A stretch of DNA of 64,000 nt, from the NCBI GenBank assembly GCA_029891385.1, contig CM057228.1, forward strand, positions 17,942,309-18,006,308, read 5' to 3'. Source of the stretch: Erythroxylum novogranatense. Lineage: Eukaryota > Streptophyta > Magnoliopsida > Malpighiales > Erythroxylaceae. Below, piece after piece: positions 11,084 to 22,914 of the stretch. The position numbers were made by a program, and so were the translations under genes. Positions within the stretch are counted from its first letter, which is position 1. Each line of letters begins with the position of its first letter. The notes under the pieces were generated by a model that saw nothing but the letters and a program-made list of their open reading frames with translations, was not told the DNA's origin and did not search any database.

Positions 11084-11350
11084 AAGGTGTGTTTTTCTTG
11101 AAAATTCTAAGTATGCTCTGTGGTCGCATTTTGATCGATCTTCCACATCGTAAAAGATTTTCGAGAAAGGTTCATTCGGTCGGTGGAGTTTTGGTGTGGT
11201 AGTGTGGTAGTACATGTCTAGGAAAGTTTTGGCTAAGGAAAGACTTGGTATTTAAGCGTGTCCGTTGTGACCCACCTCTCTTTCCGGAAACTTTCCCGGT
11301 GTACTATTCATTCTACTGTAAAATTCATCAGCGCAGAGGAGCATAAGAAA

Positions 11351-12165
11351 ATGTCGAAATAGGGTTGAATCCTCTTAAATTTGAGGTGGAGAAATTGACG
11401 GAAAAATCAATTTTGGTCAGGCAAATACAAGTCAAGGATATTTTGATTCAATCGGGGTTACACAAGGCATTGAAAGGCAGGCAAATCCCTGATAGCAGTA
11501 CAGGCAAATCTAGTATGAGCGATGAAGATTGGGAGGATCTGGATTTGAGAGCAGCAAGTGGGATACGATTGTGTTTAGCTAAGAATGTCCTTGCGAATGT
11601 GCATGAAATATCTACAGTAAAAGAGCTCTGGGAAAAGCTCGAGGAGTTGTATCAAACAAAGGGTGTCTCAAATCGGGTGTACCTAAAGGAGCAGTTTCAT
11701 ACACTGCGGATGAGGGAAGGTACTACAATTTCAGATCATTTAAGTGTTCTCAATGGGATCGTCTCTGAACTAGAGGCAATTGGAGTTCGTATAGATGATG
11801 AGGATCAAGCTTTGAGACTTATCTGGTCTCTTCCACCTTCATATGAACACATGAAACCGATTTTGATTCATGGGAAGGAGAAGATAGTTTTTTCTGAAGT
11901 TGCCGGAAAACTCTTTTCAGAAGAGAGAAGACTGGGTGGTGGAAATGTTCCTGAAAACTCAGCTTTGATGGTAGCTGGATATCGGAAGAAGAACTCCATG
12001 AAGAAAATGTAGTATGCTGAAATTGTGAACAATCTGGGCATGTGAAGAAACATTGTCCGAGAGGTAGAGCGGGTTCGGCAAGAGGCTCTGGGTCAGTTAA
12101 TGGAGAGACTGACAATGTCGCTAACTTTGTCTCCATGGATGATGATCTTGCTCTCTAAGAAGAGG
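11351..12165 (+). pseudogene. RLC-1 gag (UBN2-type) with zinc knuckle, broken
   Basis: The nucleocapsid precursor of a Copia element. An ATG at 11351 is followed after two codons by a stop in its own frame; a single-base deletion there shifts the start away from the long frame (11365-12012). That frame holds the conserved gag helices (VKELWEKLEELYQ; LPPSYEHMKPILI). Near 12015 a CX2CX4HX4C zinc knuckle is readable in another frame (NCEQSGHVKKHC), with a stop in place of one residue. Coding sense then fades before 12200. Nothing of pol follows. Two or three lesions make the copy inactive. Confidence 0.85.
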
Positions 12166-12539
12166 GCATGTACATCCTCATGGCATGCCGCTAATCCCAA
12201 AGTTGTCATGATAGAGGATGTGTTACTGTTAGCGGATTCACAAGTTTGCACACGGGCATTGGTTTGGCATTAATGCAAGGTGTGTGGTGGAATTTATGTC
12301 GATGACTGATGAACTTCCAGGAAAGCCAAACATGGGAGTTGCACCATAATTTTTTCAGCAAGGTTATTTTCGACATGTGCCGAAGTAGAATACTTAGAAT
12401 TGATTTATTCTGAGTGGGTATGCTTTTATGGTGGAGCATGATGCTGTGAAGCATGATAATTCTCTGCATTGAGAGTTATGTTATTTTCAAGAGATCTTCA
12501 TTGAGGTGGAGTGTGGTTGTGGGATCAACCAAAGTCGCC

Positions 12540-12550
12540 AAGGTGGAGAT
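12540..12550 (+). promoter_or_regulatory. RLC-1 polypurine tract
   Basis: AAGGTGGAGAT directly abuts the 3' LTR; it primes plus-strand DNA synthesis. Confidence 0.85.
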
Positions 12551-12952
12551 TGTTGAGTTTGGCTCTTTGTTGTCCCATATTGGTTGGGGACAACATTTGA
12601 GGCAAGACTCTTTCCTATAAAAGGAGGTGGCTACCTCCTTGTTTAGTACACCAAAACTAAGTCAAAGATTTGTAGTACAAATTTGACTCTAGTTAAATTC
12701 CTCTTTTGAGGTGTGAGTTGAAAATTTGTCTTGTGTATTTCTTTGTGAGTGTGTTGGTGTATTGAGGGATTGGGTGAGAGGAAAAATTGTGTGAATGTAA
12801 GATTTTTTCACATAGTGGATTTTCTTCTCGGTGCCCGTGGTTTTTCTCCGGTTTGGGAGTTTCCACGTAAATTCTCTTGTGTTGTTATTTTCTGATATTT
12901 TTGTCTATTTTATATCCTTGGGTGTGGGTTTGGAAGGTCTAAATTCCTAACA
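12551..12952 (+). repeat. RLC-1 3' LTR
   Basis: Direct copy of 10675-11069, differing by a few single-base indels, mainly in G/C words near 12820-12850. Followed by target duplication AGTTT. Confidence 0.93.
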
Positions 12953-12957
12953 AGTTT

Positions 12958-14869
12958 CAAGCAAATCCATACCTCCGTGTCAAAGCAGTGCAGGGCCTGA
13001 GCCTGTTGAGTTTACTCGTCAACACGTGCCAAATATATTGTCTTACAGTACCTCGAATGATTTTACATAATACTCTTGGACTTCACACTCCGAAGTTGTC
13101 GTGGGCTTGTAAAGAACTTCCACCGAACATTGGGCCATTGGAGCCATTGTTTACCAGTTCCATTTAAAAAGAAAAACAATTTAGTGATTGTGAAATCTGC
13201 ATGCTTAGCTTGTGTATTGATTTGGGGAAAACACATCAAGGAAAGATTACTTGATATCAGGATTCTAGTTTGTTCTTCTTTGGGCAAAAGCAATTGTCTT
13301 TAACTTTTTATGCATCAATTACAAGGATGTTAGTATTGCTTTTTTTTTTCATGGAAAAGGAAAAGAGCATAATGGGAACCTCTCTTTGCCTCTTTCCAAA
13401 GCAAATGGAGTCAATTACGATTAGGGTTGGCTTTGTATATTAGATATACATGTAAATATTCTACGTAAAATACAACACAACATTGGAATAGAAATGCCGT
13501 CAAAGTTACAAATTCGTATCATTACTATAAAGCACTATTACAGAAAAGCATCTTCATATCTATAGAAAAGGAGATGCAATTTAGGTATTATACATAAAGA
13601 AAAAATATAAACCAAAGGGGTAATAGTGGAAGTGGAGTCTAGGATTCTCAAGTTTAACAAGGAAGACTAACCTAAGTATCCCTACAAAAATAGCTCAAAG
13701 TAAAAGATAGGGATAATCGATTTAGAAAAATAACATTCAAATATCATGAAATAAGTGAAAAAAGATTGGTTAAAAGAGAATGTTTAGTCCTAAGATAGAT
13801 ATCAATTTCATTTCAATCCTTATAACACTACTCTAGGCATTTTCTCCATTTTAAATACCTAAGATTCGTTATGAGCATTTTATTTTATTTTCAAAACCTA
13901 TGATCTATTTTAGGCACTTTATTTTTATTTTAAATTTTGGATAGACCACAAACTCTTAACCATATGTGTTATTTTTAATTATTTATTTTATTTTTCTTAT
14001 ATAATTTATACTTGAAATAATTTCATTTCAAACTCTCTAAATTGGCAAAACTTCTCAAGATCTAGGTTATATTTTATAAATTGAGTCTTGAACTCTTTTT
14101 TATATTGAAACTTAACTTATTTTATTAAATATTCATATCCTTCCATAACAATGTAAGGTGGTAACTATTGCATTTTATTCTTTTTCTTATTCGTCTCTTT
14201 CTATTAACAATGTGTAATGACAACTCCAAATCTCCAATTACAAGTCTATGTTATTGGCCTTGTTTAGAGAGACAGAGAGGTCTTCTTCTGGTGTTAACTT
14301 TACCAAAGTTCACTTTTTATAATTGAACAATTCTTTAGTATCCAAATATACAATATTAATCAAGCTAAATACAACTAATTTAACAAAAAATCAATTTAAG
14401 TTTCTTAGATATTATCCTAAATACAAATTATTGATAAACTTTGTGTGTGACTATTAAAGTTATCACATTCTACTTTTTATGATATATGATAAGAGATGGT
14501 ATTGTATAATTGGTTTATAATGGTCTTAGAAGTAATATAACATTCTAAGTTGATGTTGGTATATGCATAATCTTTATTTATTTATGTAATCAACTATATA
14601 CACACTTAGAATATCCAAGAAAGTTAGTAACTCTATTATACCATTTAACATGACTTTATAAGACATAACTATCTAGGCATTGTAATCACCTTGTTTGTTG
14701 AACTTTACAATAATTAAGTTTGATGCAATTTAATGCATGATATGATTATTTTAATTCATATAAATGTATTCTTTATCTTTATGTATTTTTTAATTGTATT
14801 TAACGCTTTAATACTAAAGATAAATGTCTTGAAATAATTAATGTGCAAATAATATTATGAAGATAACAT
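12958..14869. other. AT-rich spacer
   Basis: The sequence continuing from the RLC-1 insertion point is unremarkable to about 13320. Beyond that it is strongly A/T-rich with no recognised gene, repeat terminus or RNA gene. Confidence 0.45.
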
Positions 14870-14994
14870 AATTATGAGATTTTTATGTTTTTATATTATT
14901 TATAAATTGTTCTTAGTTATAGTTTCATCAAAATTATGTTATTTTTACGTTTTATATTATTTATAAATTGTTCTTAGTTATAGTTTCATCAAGA
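14870..14994. repeat. Tandem duplication, period 61 bp
   Basis: The phrase ttatattatttataaattg, then ttcttagttatagtttcatc, occurs from 14891 and again from 14952 with only a few changes. Confidence 0.8.
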
Positions 14995-14999
14995 AGTGA

Positions 15000-16296
15000 T
15001 GTTGATTGAACTATAAAACTAATACATATTATATTTTTCTTATGAAAATGTAATAGACCTCATAAATTAAAGTAAATAAATATTTAAATAAATATATAGG
15101 TATTTATTAGAGAATAAGATCATAAAATTGATCGGATTATGAGGATCTCAAATGGAATATAACTTATGTGTTTGTAGATTTTCTTAGTGTAATGGGTGTA
15201 TAATTGATCATTTGATTTGAGATTGTCAAAGTACTTTATATAAGAATTATAATATGTTGATGCTACTTATGACATATTTTATTTAAGATAGCTCAATCGT
15301 TAGTACTTATATATAGTAGGAACTATATAGAGATAATTGAGTTAGTCAATAAAAGTTTCATGACTTTGGTGAATGTTCCTCATTCTTAACTAATAATAAT
15401 TTAAATAATTCTCTCACTACAATAAATTGATATTGAAAAGGTATTATTAAAACCACTTATGAGTCAATTATTAATTAGTAAGAATGGACTTAATTATATT
15501 TAAATAAAATAGACAATAATTTTATACCATATATCCAATTGAAACATTCGGTGAAAAAATATTAAATTATATGTTACAACCATTCATGGATAGATTTACT
15601 CAAACTATTTTTACATTCCTAATATTTGGATGGTCATAAATATTGCTAGACATTCATTTTTATCTATGATTAAAAATTATTTAATTATATAATTAAATAT
15701 AGATTACAAGGAGTTTTAATTTGTCTATTTCTAATTATAAATTCTAGTTATAATTTATAATAATAAACAATATATTAGGAACCTAAAAGGTCATATATCA
15801 AGAGTAGTTTAGCAAAGAATTATCAATTTAAATTAAGTTGGACTTAATTATGAAATTTAAAGAATTATCAATTTAAATTAAGTTGGACTTAATTATGAAA
15901 TTTAAGAAACTTTAATAATCAATTATGAGATATTTGATTGATTAAAATTAAAATGTAATTCTAATTATATTTAGACTTTAATTATAATTATAGGTTTAAC
16001 TTCAATTGAAAGAAACCACGTAGTCTTTTTATAAATAAAAAGGGACAACTTGGAGCTAACACTTCTGTTTTTTTTTTCTTTGAAAATGTTTTGAGTTCTT
16101 TTTCTCTACTCTATAAATACAATTAGAGGTTATATAAGTGAACACCTTTTGATTGACAATTTGAGAAGAAAGTTCTATAGGATCTTAGATCAAATATTTT
16201 TTAACTCTTTATTTATTGTCATTATTTTTTCAAGTTATTCAATTAAAAAGATTTGATAGTTGCGCTCGTGATTCAATCACATTTAACTTTTCAACA
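15000..16296 (+). repeat. Possible decayed Copia LTR
   Basis: The right end reads CAACA at 16292-16296 and is followed by tagtatcagtgc, a two-mismatch version of the primer site TGGTATCAGAGC. A TG start at 15000 and a TATA-like word (tttttataaataaa, 16026) fit an LTR of about 1.3 kb. No partner LTR or coding sequence is visible, so the start is a guess. Confidence 0.35.
15814..15903. repeat. Perfect tandem duplication, period 45 bp
   Basis: Two adjacent copies starting aaagaattatcaatttaaat at 15814 and 15859. Their identity suggests a recent slippage or unequal exchange. Confidence 0.9.
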
Positions 16297-16574
16297 TTAG
16301 TATCAGTGCTTCCATTGATTGTTTAATTTGATTGAATTTAATTCATTGTTATTACTTTGATAACTTATTGAGGCTTTAAATCTTAATTAATTATTGAGCC
16401 AGTCTAATATAAATTAGGGTTTTTTTTGAAACAATGCACGCCTCTTCATTATATGAATTTTATAAAAAAACTTGTTTAAGTTTTTTGCGAATTGGTTTCC
16501 ATAAACCATGTGATTTTTGCCTCCCTTTATTTTGAACTTTGTTGTGTTTATTGTTTGTATTGGGAATTATTGTA

Positions 16575-16761
16575 TATTAGGAATTCTTGTAGATAATATT
16601 CTTTGTAATCGTAAGATATTGTTTTCGTTTTAGATTGGAACTGTTAGCTGATCATTAGAGAAGTTTCCAAAGGAGAAGGGGCTTTTCACTTGTATATATT
16701 GACGTACTGATAATAAGGAAAAGGTGGAGATTCTCCTCCATCAACAGTGTGCTAACGTATA
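16575..16761 (+). repeat. RLC-2 5' LTR (about 190 bp)
   Basis: Starts TATTAGGAATTC (expected TGTTAGGAATTC) and runs to just before the primer site. The words tgtaatcgtaagatattg, cacttgtatatattgacg and attctcctccatcaaca suit a short Copia LTR. Exact borders are uncertain by a few bases. Confidence 0.65.
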
Positions 16762-16762
16762 A

Positions 16763-16774
16763 TGGTATCAGAGC
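16763..16774 (+). promoter_or_regulatory. RLC-2 primer-binding site
   Basis: TGGTATCAGAGC, complementary to the 3' end of plant initiator-Met tRNA. Confidence 0.9.
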
Positions 16775-16825
16775 ATTGGTTATAAACACTATTTTTTTTT
16801 CTCTTCAAACACAAGATCATCGGCC

Positions 16826-17672
16826 ATGTCTGGTGAAACATAGAGAAAGACAATTTCTCCATACGATATAACCACACTTGATAATCCTAGAATAGCGATT
16901 ACTCAAGTGTAATTGAAGGGCGAGATTTTGATGAGTGGTCTCGAGCTTTTCGAACAGCCTTGCGAGTAAGGAAGAAATTTGGTTTTACTAACGGAACAAT
17001 CAAACGTCCCGATGATGGTTTTACTCACTTTTGGCTTCTTAGATCCACAATACCATCGAGCCTACCTTACGTTTGACCATTTCACATGTTGAGGTAGCTC
17101 AGGACTTTTGGAATGACAATCGAGAACGATTCTCAATGGCTAATGGACCACCTGTTCAACAGCTTCACATTGATCTCGCGGACTATCGATAACAAGGAAT
17201 GGCGATTGTTAGTTACTTTGGTCGTCTAAAATAGATTTAGGAAGAATTGGCTAATTTTGATCAATTACCGATTTGTCGATGTGGCATGTGCACTTGCAAT
17301 CTTGCTACAGTATTAGAATAAAGAAGGGAGGAAGAAAAAGTTCATTTGTTTCTACTAGGCTTGGACAACTCTATATACGAGACGATCCGCTCGAACATTT
17401 TGGCTCAAGATCTGTTACTATTCTTGAACAAGGTTTACTCTCTTCTCATACAAGAAGAGTGAGTAAAAATGATAACTTAAAGGAAGGAGGACATTGTAGA
17501 CGTGATGGTTATGGCTGTGCAAAGTCATGGTCGAAGTGAAGGCTAAGACAAAGACAACGTGTGTTCCCACTGCAACCGTCCGGGACATGACACTGAAAAT
17601 TGCTTTGCCATCATCGGGTACCCTGAGTGGTGGGGAGATCACCCCTGTAGTGATGCGAAAAGTACAGTAACA
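16826..17672 (+). pseudogene. RLC-2 gag, broken
   Basis: Starts at ATG 16826 (MSGET, then a stop). The N-terminal motif ISPYDITTLDNP, followed by ITQV and, in another frame, an EWSRAFRTALRVRKKFGF helix, marks the copia gag N-terminal domain. Several stops and frameshifts follow. A zinc knuckle CSHCNRPGHDTENC (CX2CX4HX4C) is intact at about 17562-17603, followed by YPEWWGD. The sequence is interrupted at 17673 by the RLG-1 LTR. Confidence 0.8.
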
Positions 17673-18364
17673 TGCTCCACAGAATTAAAAGATGTAAAAG
17701 TTCGGATTCAAAGAAGAAAGAAGAGGATAGATTCAAATTAACGAAAACTAAATCTGATATGCAAGGTTTCAAATTTACTTATTAGACCTCACGAAGAACT
17801 TGTCTCAAGCAACCTGGGTAAAGAACAAACCAATAAAGTTGGTAGGATCAAAATCATGCCACAATCTGATTCAATTGATAAGTGAAGTTTAATTCCTAAG
17901 TTGAAAAGAACAAGAGGGTGGGTTTTCTCCTCTCAATATAGTTGACGGGTCACAGAAAACAATATGATCAAAGTTGTATTCCAAAAAATCCTAAAACACA
18001 AGTATTTATACCTAGGCTTAATGCTAAAAGACAAGGGCTTAAAATATATGGAAGCCCAAAATATAATTATAACTTAAAACAAGTATAAAATAGAATAATA
18101 AAAACACATCTAAACCTGGCCTAATGTGCTTCCAAGTTTGATCATAAACGCACCTCTCCTCTTGAGCTTCAGTGATGATATGCAGCCTAATATAGTGGTC
18201 TTCAAGTCCCAAGTGAGTCCAATCCAAGGATTTGAGATAAATGGATCAATTTGGGATATGATTCAGATAGCTCTCCTCCAATAGGCTTGGTGCACTCCAT
18301 TCTCTCCACAAATTGGCCCACATGCATATAGAGAGCCTTTTTAAGGCTCTCAGTCCTAGCTTTA
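17673..18364 (-). repeat. RLG-1 3' LTR, larger piece
   Basis: Aligns with 42314-42990 of the 5' LTR (shared aacttgtctc, ttggtaggatcaaaatca, tcctctcaatatag, tatttatacctaggctta). It is cut by RLC-3 at the target word CTTTA (18360-18364). Confidence 0.93.
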
Positions 18365-19774
18365 TATTAGTAGTGTGCCCTAGGCCAATGAACATTTGTG
18401 ATTCATGTATTAACATTATGATTTCTTAATAATATATTATGAGGTATTCCGTATCATATATGCATGTATTTCATTTATGTAATGTGATTTACATTCCATG
18501 AATGGTATTAAACTTATTTCATCAAGTATGTGACTTGATAGTAAAACCATAAGTGTTATAATACTATTCTAAACTGTCCCTAGTCGATCATTATTGGTGG
18601 AACAATAATAAATTAAGGCTAGTATGTGTTCTGATTGATGATCACGTTTATCGATCATGGATATGAGATATCAAATCGAAACATAGATATATGTTAGAGA
18701 ACATATATTGGACCGACCCAAAAGAGAATACTACATGGTTTCATGTCATTAGTGATTCTCAATATGGTTTGACTTTAGTCCTTTGACTGAAGTCATCATG
18801 GTTCCTACATGAGGAATTTAGTGTTTTGATATCGCACAAGTTATTTTTAACCGAATAACAAATAGTCTTATGTTGGACACTAAATGAATCATGCGGAGGA
18901 TGTGAATGACGAGATGGGATTTGTACCTCTCTTAAGTGAGAGAGATATTATTTGGGCCTCTTGACAAGTGTGATCAAGAAATGCATGGCGTGCTCAAATG
19001 AATTGATGAAGAGTCATCAATGTCATTTGTTATAATCATCAACTTGGGATCAAGAAACTATGATTAATCAAAGGTTGACGTGTACCATGCCTTGTGATTA
19101 ATCTTGATATCATGTTATAAAAGGACTGAGCTTATAACCATGATTCTGAGTTAAATCGGATTATCGATCCTCATTTGATTTGGGTAGTCATAATGTCTTG
19201 CTAGAGGCCGCTTATGACTTATGGGCCTCAAGTGTAATCAAGCCCATTGCCAACATCAAATGAGCCTCTGTGGTCGCACACAAAGAGTGATGTGATGCGG
19301 GCTTATTCTCTTCGACCTAATTTATTAGGTGTTGAATAAATATATTTAGATATATTTATTGGGCTAGATTTAATTAAGTTGTCGGGCTTTTATTATATAT
19401 GATATAATGGGCGAAACTTAATAGGGCCTAATGAGATTAGGGTTTCTCTATAAATAGAGAAACTTAGGTCTCATTAGGTTAATGCAAGTAGAGACAAAAC
19501 CCTAGCCGCCATCCAAGAGAACAATCGTGCGGCGTTCAGAAAGTTTTTTCAGGACGTGCTAGCACACTACAGCCGCAGCCCGGATCGTGCATGCTCGTGT
19601 GGATACCGGTAGAGGGCATTAGCGATTTGCAGTGTCTTGGAATCCGAAAAGAAGCAATCCACCCACGAAAATAAGATATTTTCGTTAATCCTCGTGTTTT
19701 CGATTATATGTGATGTTTTTGTATGGTCTTTTCCGCAGCGTATTGTGAATACTCGGACCATACGCGATCCAACA
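18365..19774 (+). repeat. RLC-3 5' LTR
   Basis: Begins TATTAGTAGTGTGCCC (TG changed to TA) and ends GATCCAACA. A TATA-like word tctataaatagag lies near 19449. The copy at 35585 is nearly identical apart from small indels at C/G words. Confidence 0.95.
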
Positions 19775-19775
19775 G

Positions 19776-19787
19776 TGGTATCAGAGC
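19776..19787 (+). promoter_or_regulatory. RLC-3 primer-binding site
   Basis: TGGTATCAGAGC one base after the 5' LTR; exact initiator-Met tRNA complement. Confidence 0.93.
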
Positions 19788-21479
19788 CAGGTTTAATCGT
19801 TAATCTTGGATCAGTGGCTTGATTATTGTTATTGATTTGTGTTAATGCTTCGGTAAAAGACAAATAACAATGGTGATTGTTTTTGTGAAAGTTTTGAACT
19901 TATTCCCCGAAGCTGGATTGGAAATTGTTTCATCGTTGATGCATGATCTGGATTTTGTTCTATGTGCATATACGGTGATTACTGGGTTTCTGAAATCCTT
20001 GTTATTCGATGCATGTTCTGTTGTCCTCCTGGAAATAGTTTCCTCCATTGCCGCACCCATGTTTTCTGACGATACATGATTTGGTTTTAAACAAAAGCAT
20101 GAAGGAATCTTGCAATTTTCTAACCCTAATTTGCGATCTTGGCTTCTGGAATTACTTGTGTTTTTTGTTAAATCATCTGCCTTTATGGTTTCTGATTTGT
20201 GGATAGCAAATAATGTATCTGCGTTTTTGCCTCTCCTTCACGTATATTTGTTTGCAATTTTCTGGTTTTTTCTTCCATGTATCTGCGTTTTTCCTTCTTC
20301 CCTTTGTTTTTGGGTTTACTGCCGTGGGTGTTGGAGAACACCGATGGTGTTCCTTGGGCGATCTATCGCGTGCGACGCCATTGATGGGCGTCGCACGGTG
20401 CCTCTGTGGCGTCTCCGGTGATGCCACAGGCGGCGATGACGAAAGGGAACCGTCGGGTGGAGACCCGACGATTCAACCTTCACGTTTTTCGTTAGATCCA
20501 ACAGTACGGGCTTCGAATCGTGCGACGTGGGGTGCGTGACATGGTTGTGGAAGGAAGATCCAGAAGAAAAGAAGAAAAAACCAGTAAAGAGAGGACGACG
20601 TGTTGGAGAAGACGACGGGCGCGTGTGGGACACGCGCCCGCGTCTGCCTGGAGCGTGGGCACGCCCCACGCGTGTCAGCGCTGGCGCGTGCAGTGCACGC
20701 ACCAGACCTCCCCATCGTTTTTTTTAATAAATTGTTTAAATTAAAAAAACAAAACCTAATTTCTCTTTTATTAATTTAATAGAGATTAAATTAATAAATA
20801 CTCCTAATAAAATAAAAGGTTGTTTTATTAAATTTGAAAATTGTTTTCAAAGGATTATTTATTAGGAAAGGGTTTTGGAATTTAATTTAATTTTTTAAGA
20901 GTTGAATTATTAAATTAAATTTATTTTTCAAATCAACAATTAAAATCAAGCCAAGGTTGTAACAAGCGTTTTGTAATCTTCCATAATTCTTTATAAGGAT
21001 TAATAACCTTCTAAGAACGACCCTCATCGTAATTTTAAGTTTATATGCCTTCCATAAATCTTTACCAATGTTTATTTCTAGCTCATCCTTATGTGGGTTT
21101 TTGCCAAAGCAAGGCATGTGAGGATTATCTAGGGAAGACATTTGAATAATGGTGCTATTCATAGGTAAAGTATGGTTAAACTTAACTAAGCTATCAAAAC
21201 GGTTTTGGGCTTAGGGCATAAGATTGGGTTTATACATACATGCAGTACATAAGATGTATTTTAACATAAGCCCATCAAGAGTTACATGTGATGTAATTGA
21301 AAAGAGTTTTCTACCTAAATAACTAAGTTTTGAGTGTTAAGCCAAAGCTTTCTTAGGACTTAGTGAAATATGGATCTTGTTTTCTCCCATTTTTTATTGA
21401 GGGTTATTATTTTTTGAGTGGGAGCTAATACCTCATAATATATATGAATGTTGACCCTTATTGCATAATTTTGTAGATT
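19788..21479 (+). other. RLC-3 leader with GC-rich hairpin segment
   Basis: An unusually long 1.7-kb leader before gag. Its middle (about 20320-20710) is GC-rich, unlike the A/T-rich flanks, and contains two clean hairpins: 20336-20342/20346-20352 (GAACACC/GGTGTTC, 3-base loop) and 20369-20379/20387-20397 (CGTGCGACGCC and its complement, 7-base loop). Open frames in this GC-rich part on both strands have no family resemblance and are probably incidental. 20720-21480 is A/T-rich with no feature. Confidence 0.55.
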
Positions 21480-22909
21480 ATGGCTACTCCATCCACAAAC
21501 CTGTCTATGCGATCTATCTTAGAGAAAGAAAAACTTAGTGGAACAAATTTCCTAGATTGGTATAGGAACTTGAGAATTGTTCTCAAGCAAGAAAGAAAGC
21601 TTTATGTCTTAGAAGAACCCATCCCTGAGGAACCACCAGCAAACGCATCTAAGGCTCAAAAGGATGCTTACACGAAGCATATCAATGACTCCACGGATGT
21701 GTCATGCCTTATGTTAGGCGCCATGATCTCTGACCTTCAGAAGGATTTAGAGGAAATGGAAGCCTATGACATGCTTGCTCAACTGAAAGCTATGTTTCAA
21801 GAGCAGGCACGCCAAGAGAGGTTTAGAACCACTAAGGCATTGAATTCATGCAAGATGACTCCTGGCACACCCGTGAGTGCTCATGTTCTTAAGATGAAGA
21901 GTTACATTCATCATCTTGAGAAATTAGGTGCACCTGTTAGTCAAGAATTGGCAACGGATCTTATTCTATCATCCTTGACTGATGAATATGATCAGTTCAT
22001 TCTTAACTACAACATGCATAATATGGAGAAGTCTATTGATGAATTGCATGGGATGCTAAAAACTGTTGAAGAGAACTTGAAGAGAAAGGTAAAGACCTCC
22101 AATGAAGTTTTTGTGGTTCAAAAGGGAAAGGGTTTCAAGAAGAAGGGCACAGCGAAGGGAAAAGGTAAAGTACCTAAGTCCAAGCCCAAGCCCAAAGCTA
22201 AGACTAAGGCACCCAAGGAGAGAGTTTGCTTCCATTGCAATGAACCTGGTCATTGGAAAAGGAACCGCAAACTCTATTTGAAGAGTGAAAGAGAAGAAGA
22301 ATAGTGTGACTACTTCTTCAGGTATGTTTGTTATAGAAATCAATTTTACTCCTTCTGCATCTTGGGTATTAGATACTGGAGCTGCAACTCACATTTGTAC
22401 TAATGTGCAGGGTTTAAGAAGGACTAGAAGATTTATGGTTGGTGAGATCAACCTGCGCGTGGGAAATGGAGCAAGAGTTGCTGCTTTATCCGTGGGGACT
22501 TATGATCTTATTTTGCCTACTGGACTCATTTTGGAACTTAAGAATTGTTATTATGTACCTACTATGAGTAGGAACATTATTTCTTTTGCTTGTTTAGAGA
22601 ATGATGGATTTAAATTTTCTATTGAGAATAGAAGTATTTCCATTTATAAGAATGACGTTTTATATGGTATTGCACGTCAATTAAATGGCATCTATACTCT
22701 AGACACCGAGTCTCTAACAAATGAGCCCATCTATAATATAAATACCAAGAAGTTTAAATCTAACGATTTGAACCCAACTTATCTCTAGCATTGTCGCTTA
22801 GGCCATGTAAATGAAAAAAACGCATTTCAAAACTCCATCAAGATGGATTCATTGATTCTTTTGAATCTTTTGAAACGTGTGATTCTTGTTTACTGGGTAA
22901 GATGACAAA
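21480..22909 (+). pseudogene. RLC-3 gag, protease and pre-integrase segment
   Basis: ATG at 21480 opens a 274-codon gag (motifs NFLDWYRNLRIVL and SSLTDEYDQFILNYNMHNME). A zinc knuckle CFHCNEPGHWKRN ends in Arg where the last Cys is expected, and the frame closes at 22304. Protease continues in an overlapping frame from 22285 with active-site wording WVLDTGAATHI. The pre-integrase zinc region (HCRLGHVNEKNAF) follows after a stop at 22786. Coding is interrupted at 22910 by RLG-2 and resumes at 33070 in the same sense. Confidence 0.9.
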
Positions 22910-22914
22910 GGCCC

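Larger units (their letters stand above)
10675..12952 (+). mobile_element. RLC-1: short gag-only Ty1/copia retrotransposon, complete ends
   Basis: The element is bounded by LTRs of ~395 and ~402 bp beginning TGTTGAGTTTGG and ending CCTAACA. The 5-bp target duplication AGTTT is perfect at 10670-10674 and 12953-12957. A primer site and polypurine tract sit at the expected places. The interior is only ~1.5 kb and holds gag plus a zinc knuckle; protease, integrase, RT and RNase H are absent. It therefore moved in trans or lost pol before insertion. It separates the 9.7-10.5 kb gene from its former upstream sequence. Confidence 0.93.

Noticed and set aside
20316..20702. 128-codon minus-strand frame and overlapping plus-strand frames in the RLC-3 leader
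   Set aside because: They overlap in several frames in a GC-rich segment with hairpins; no protein family likeness.
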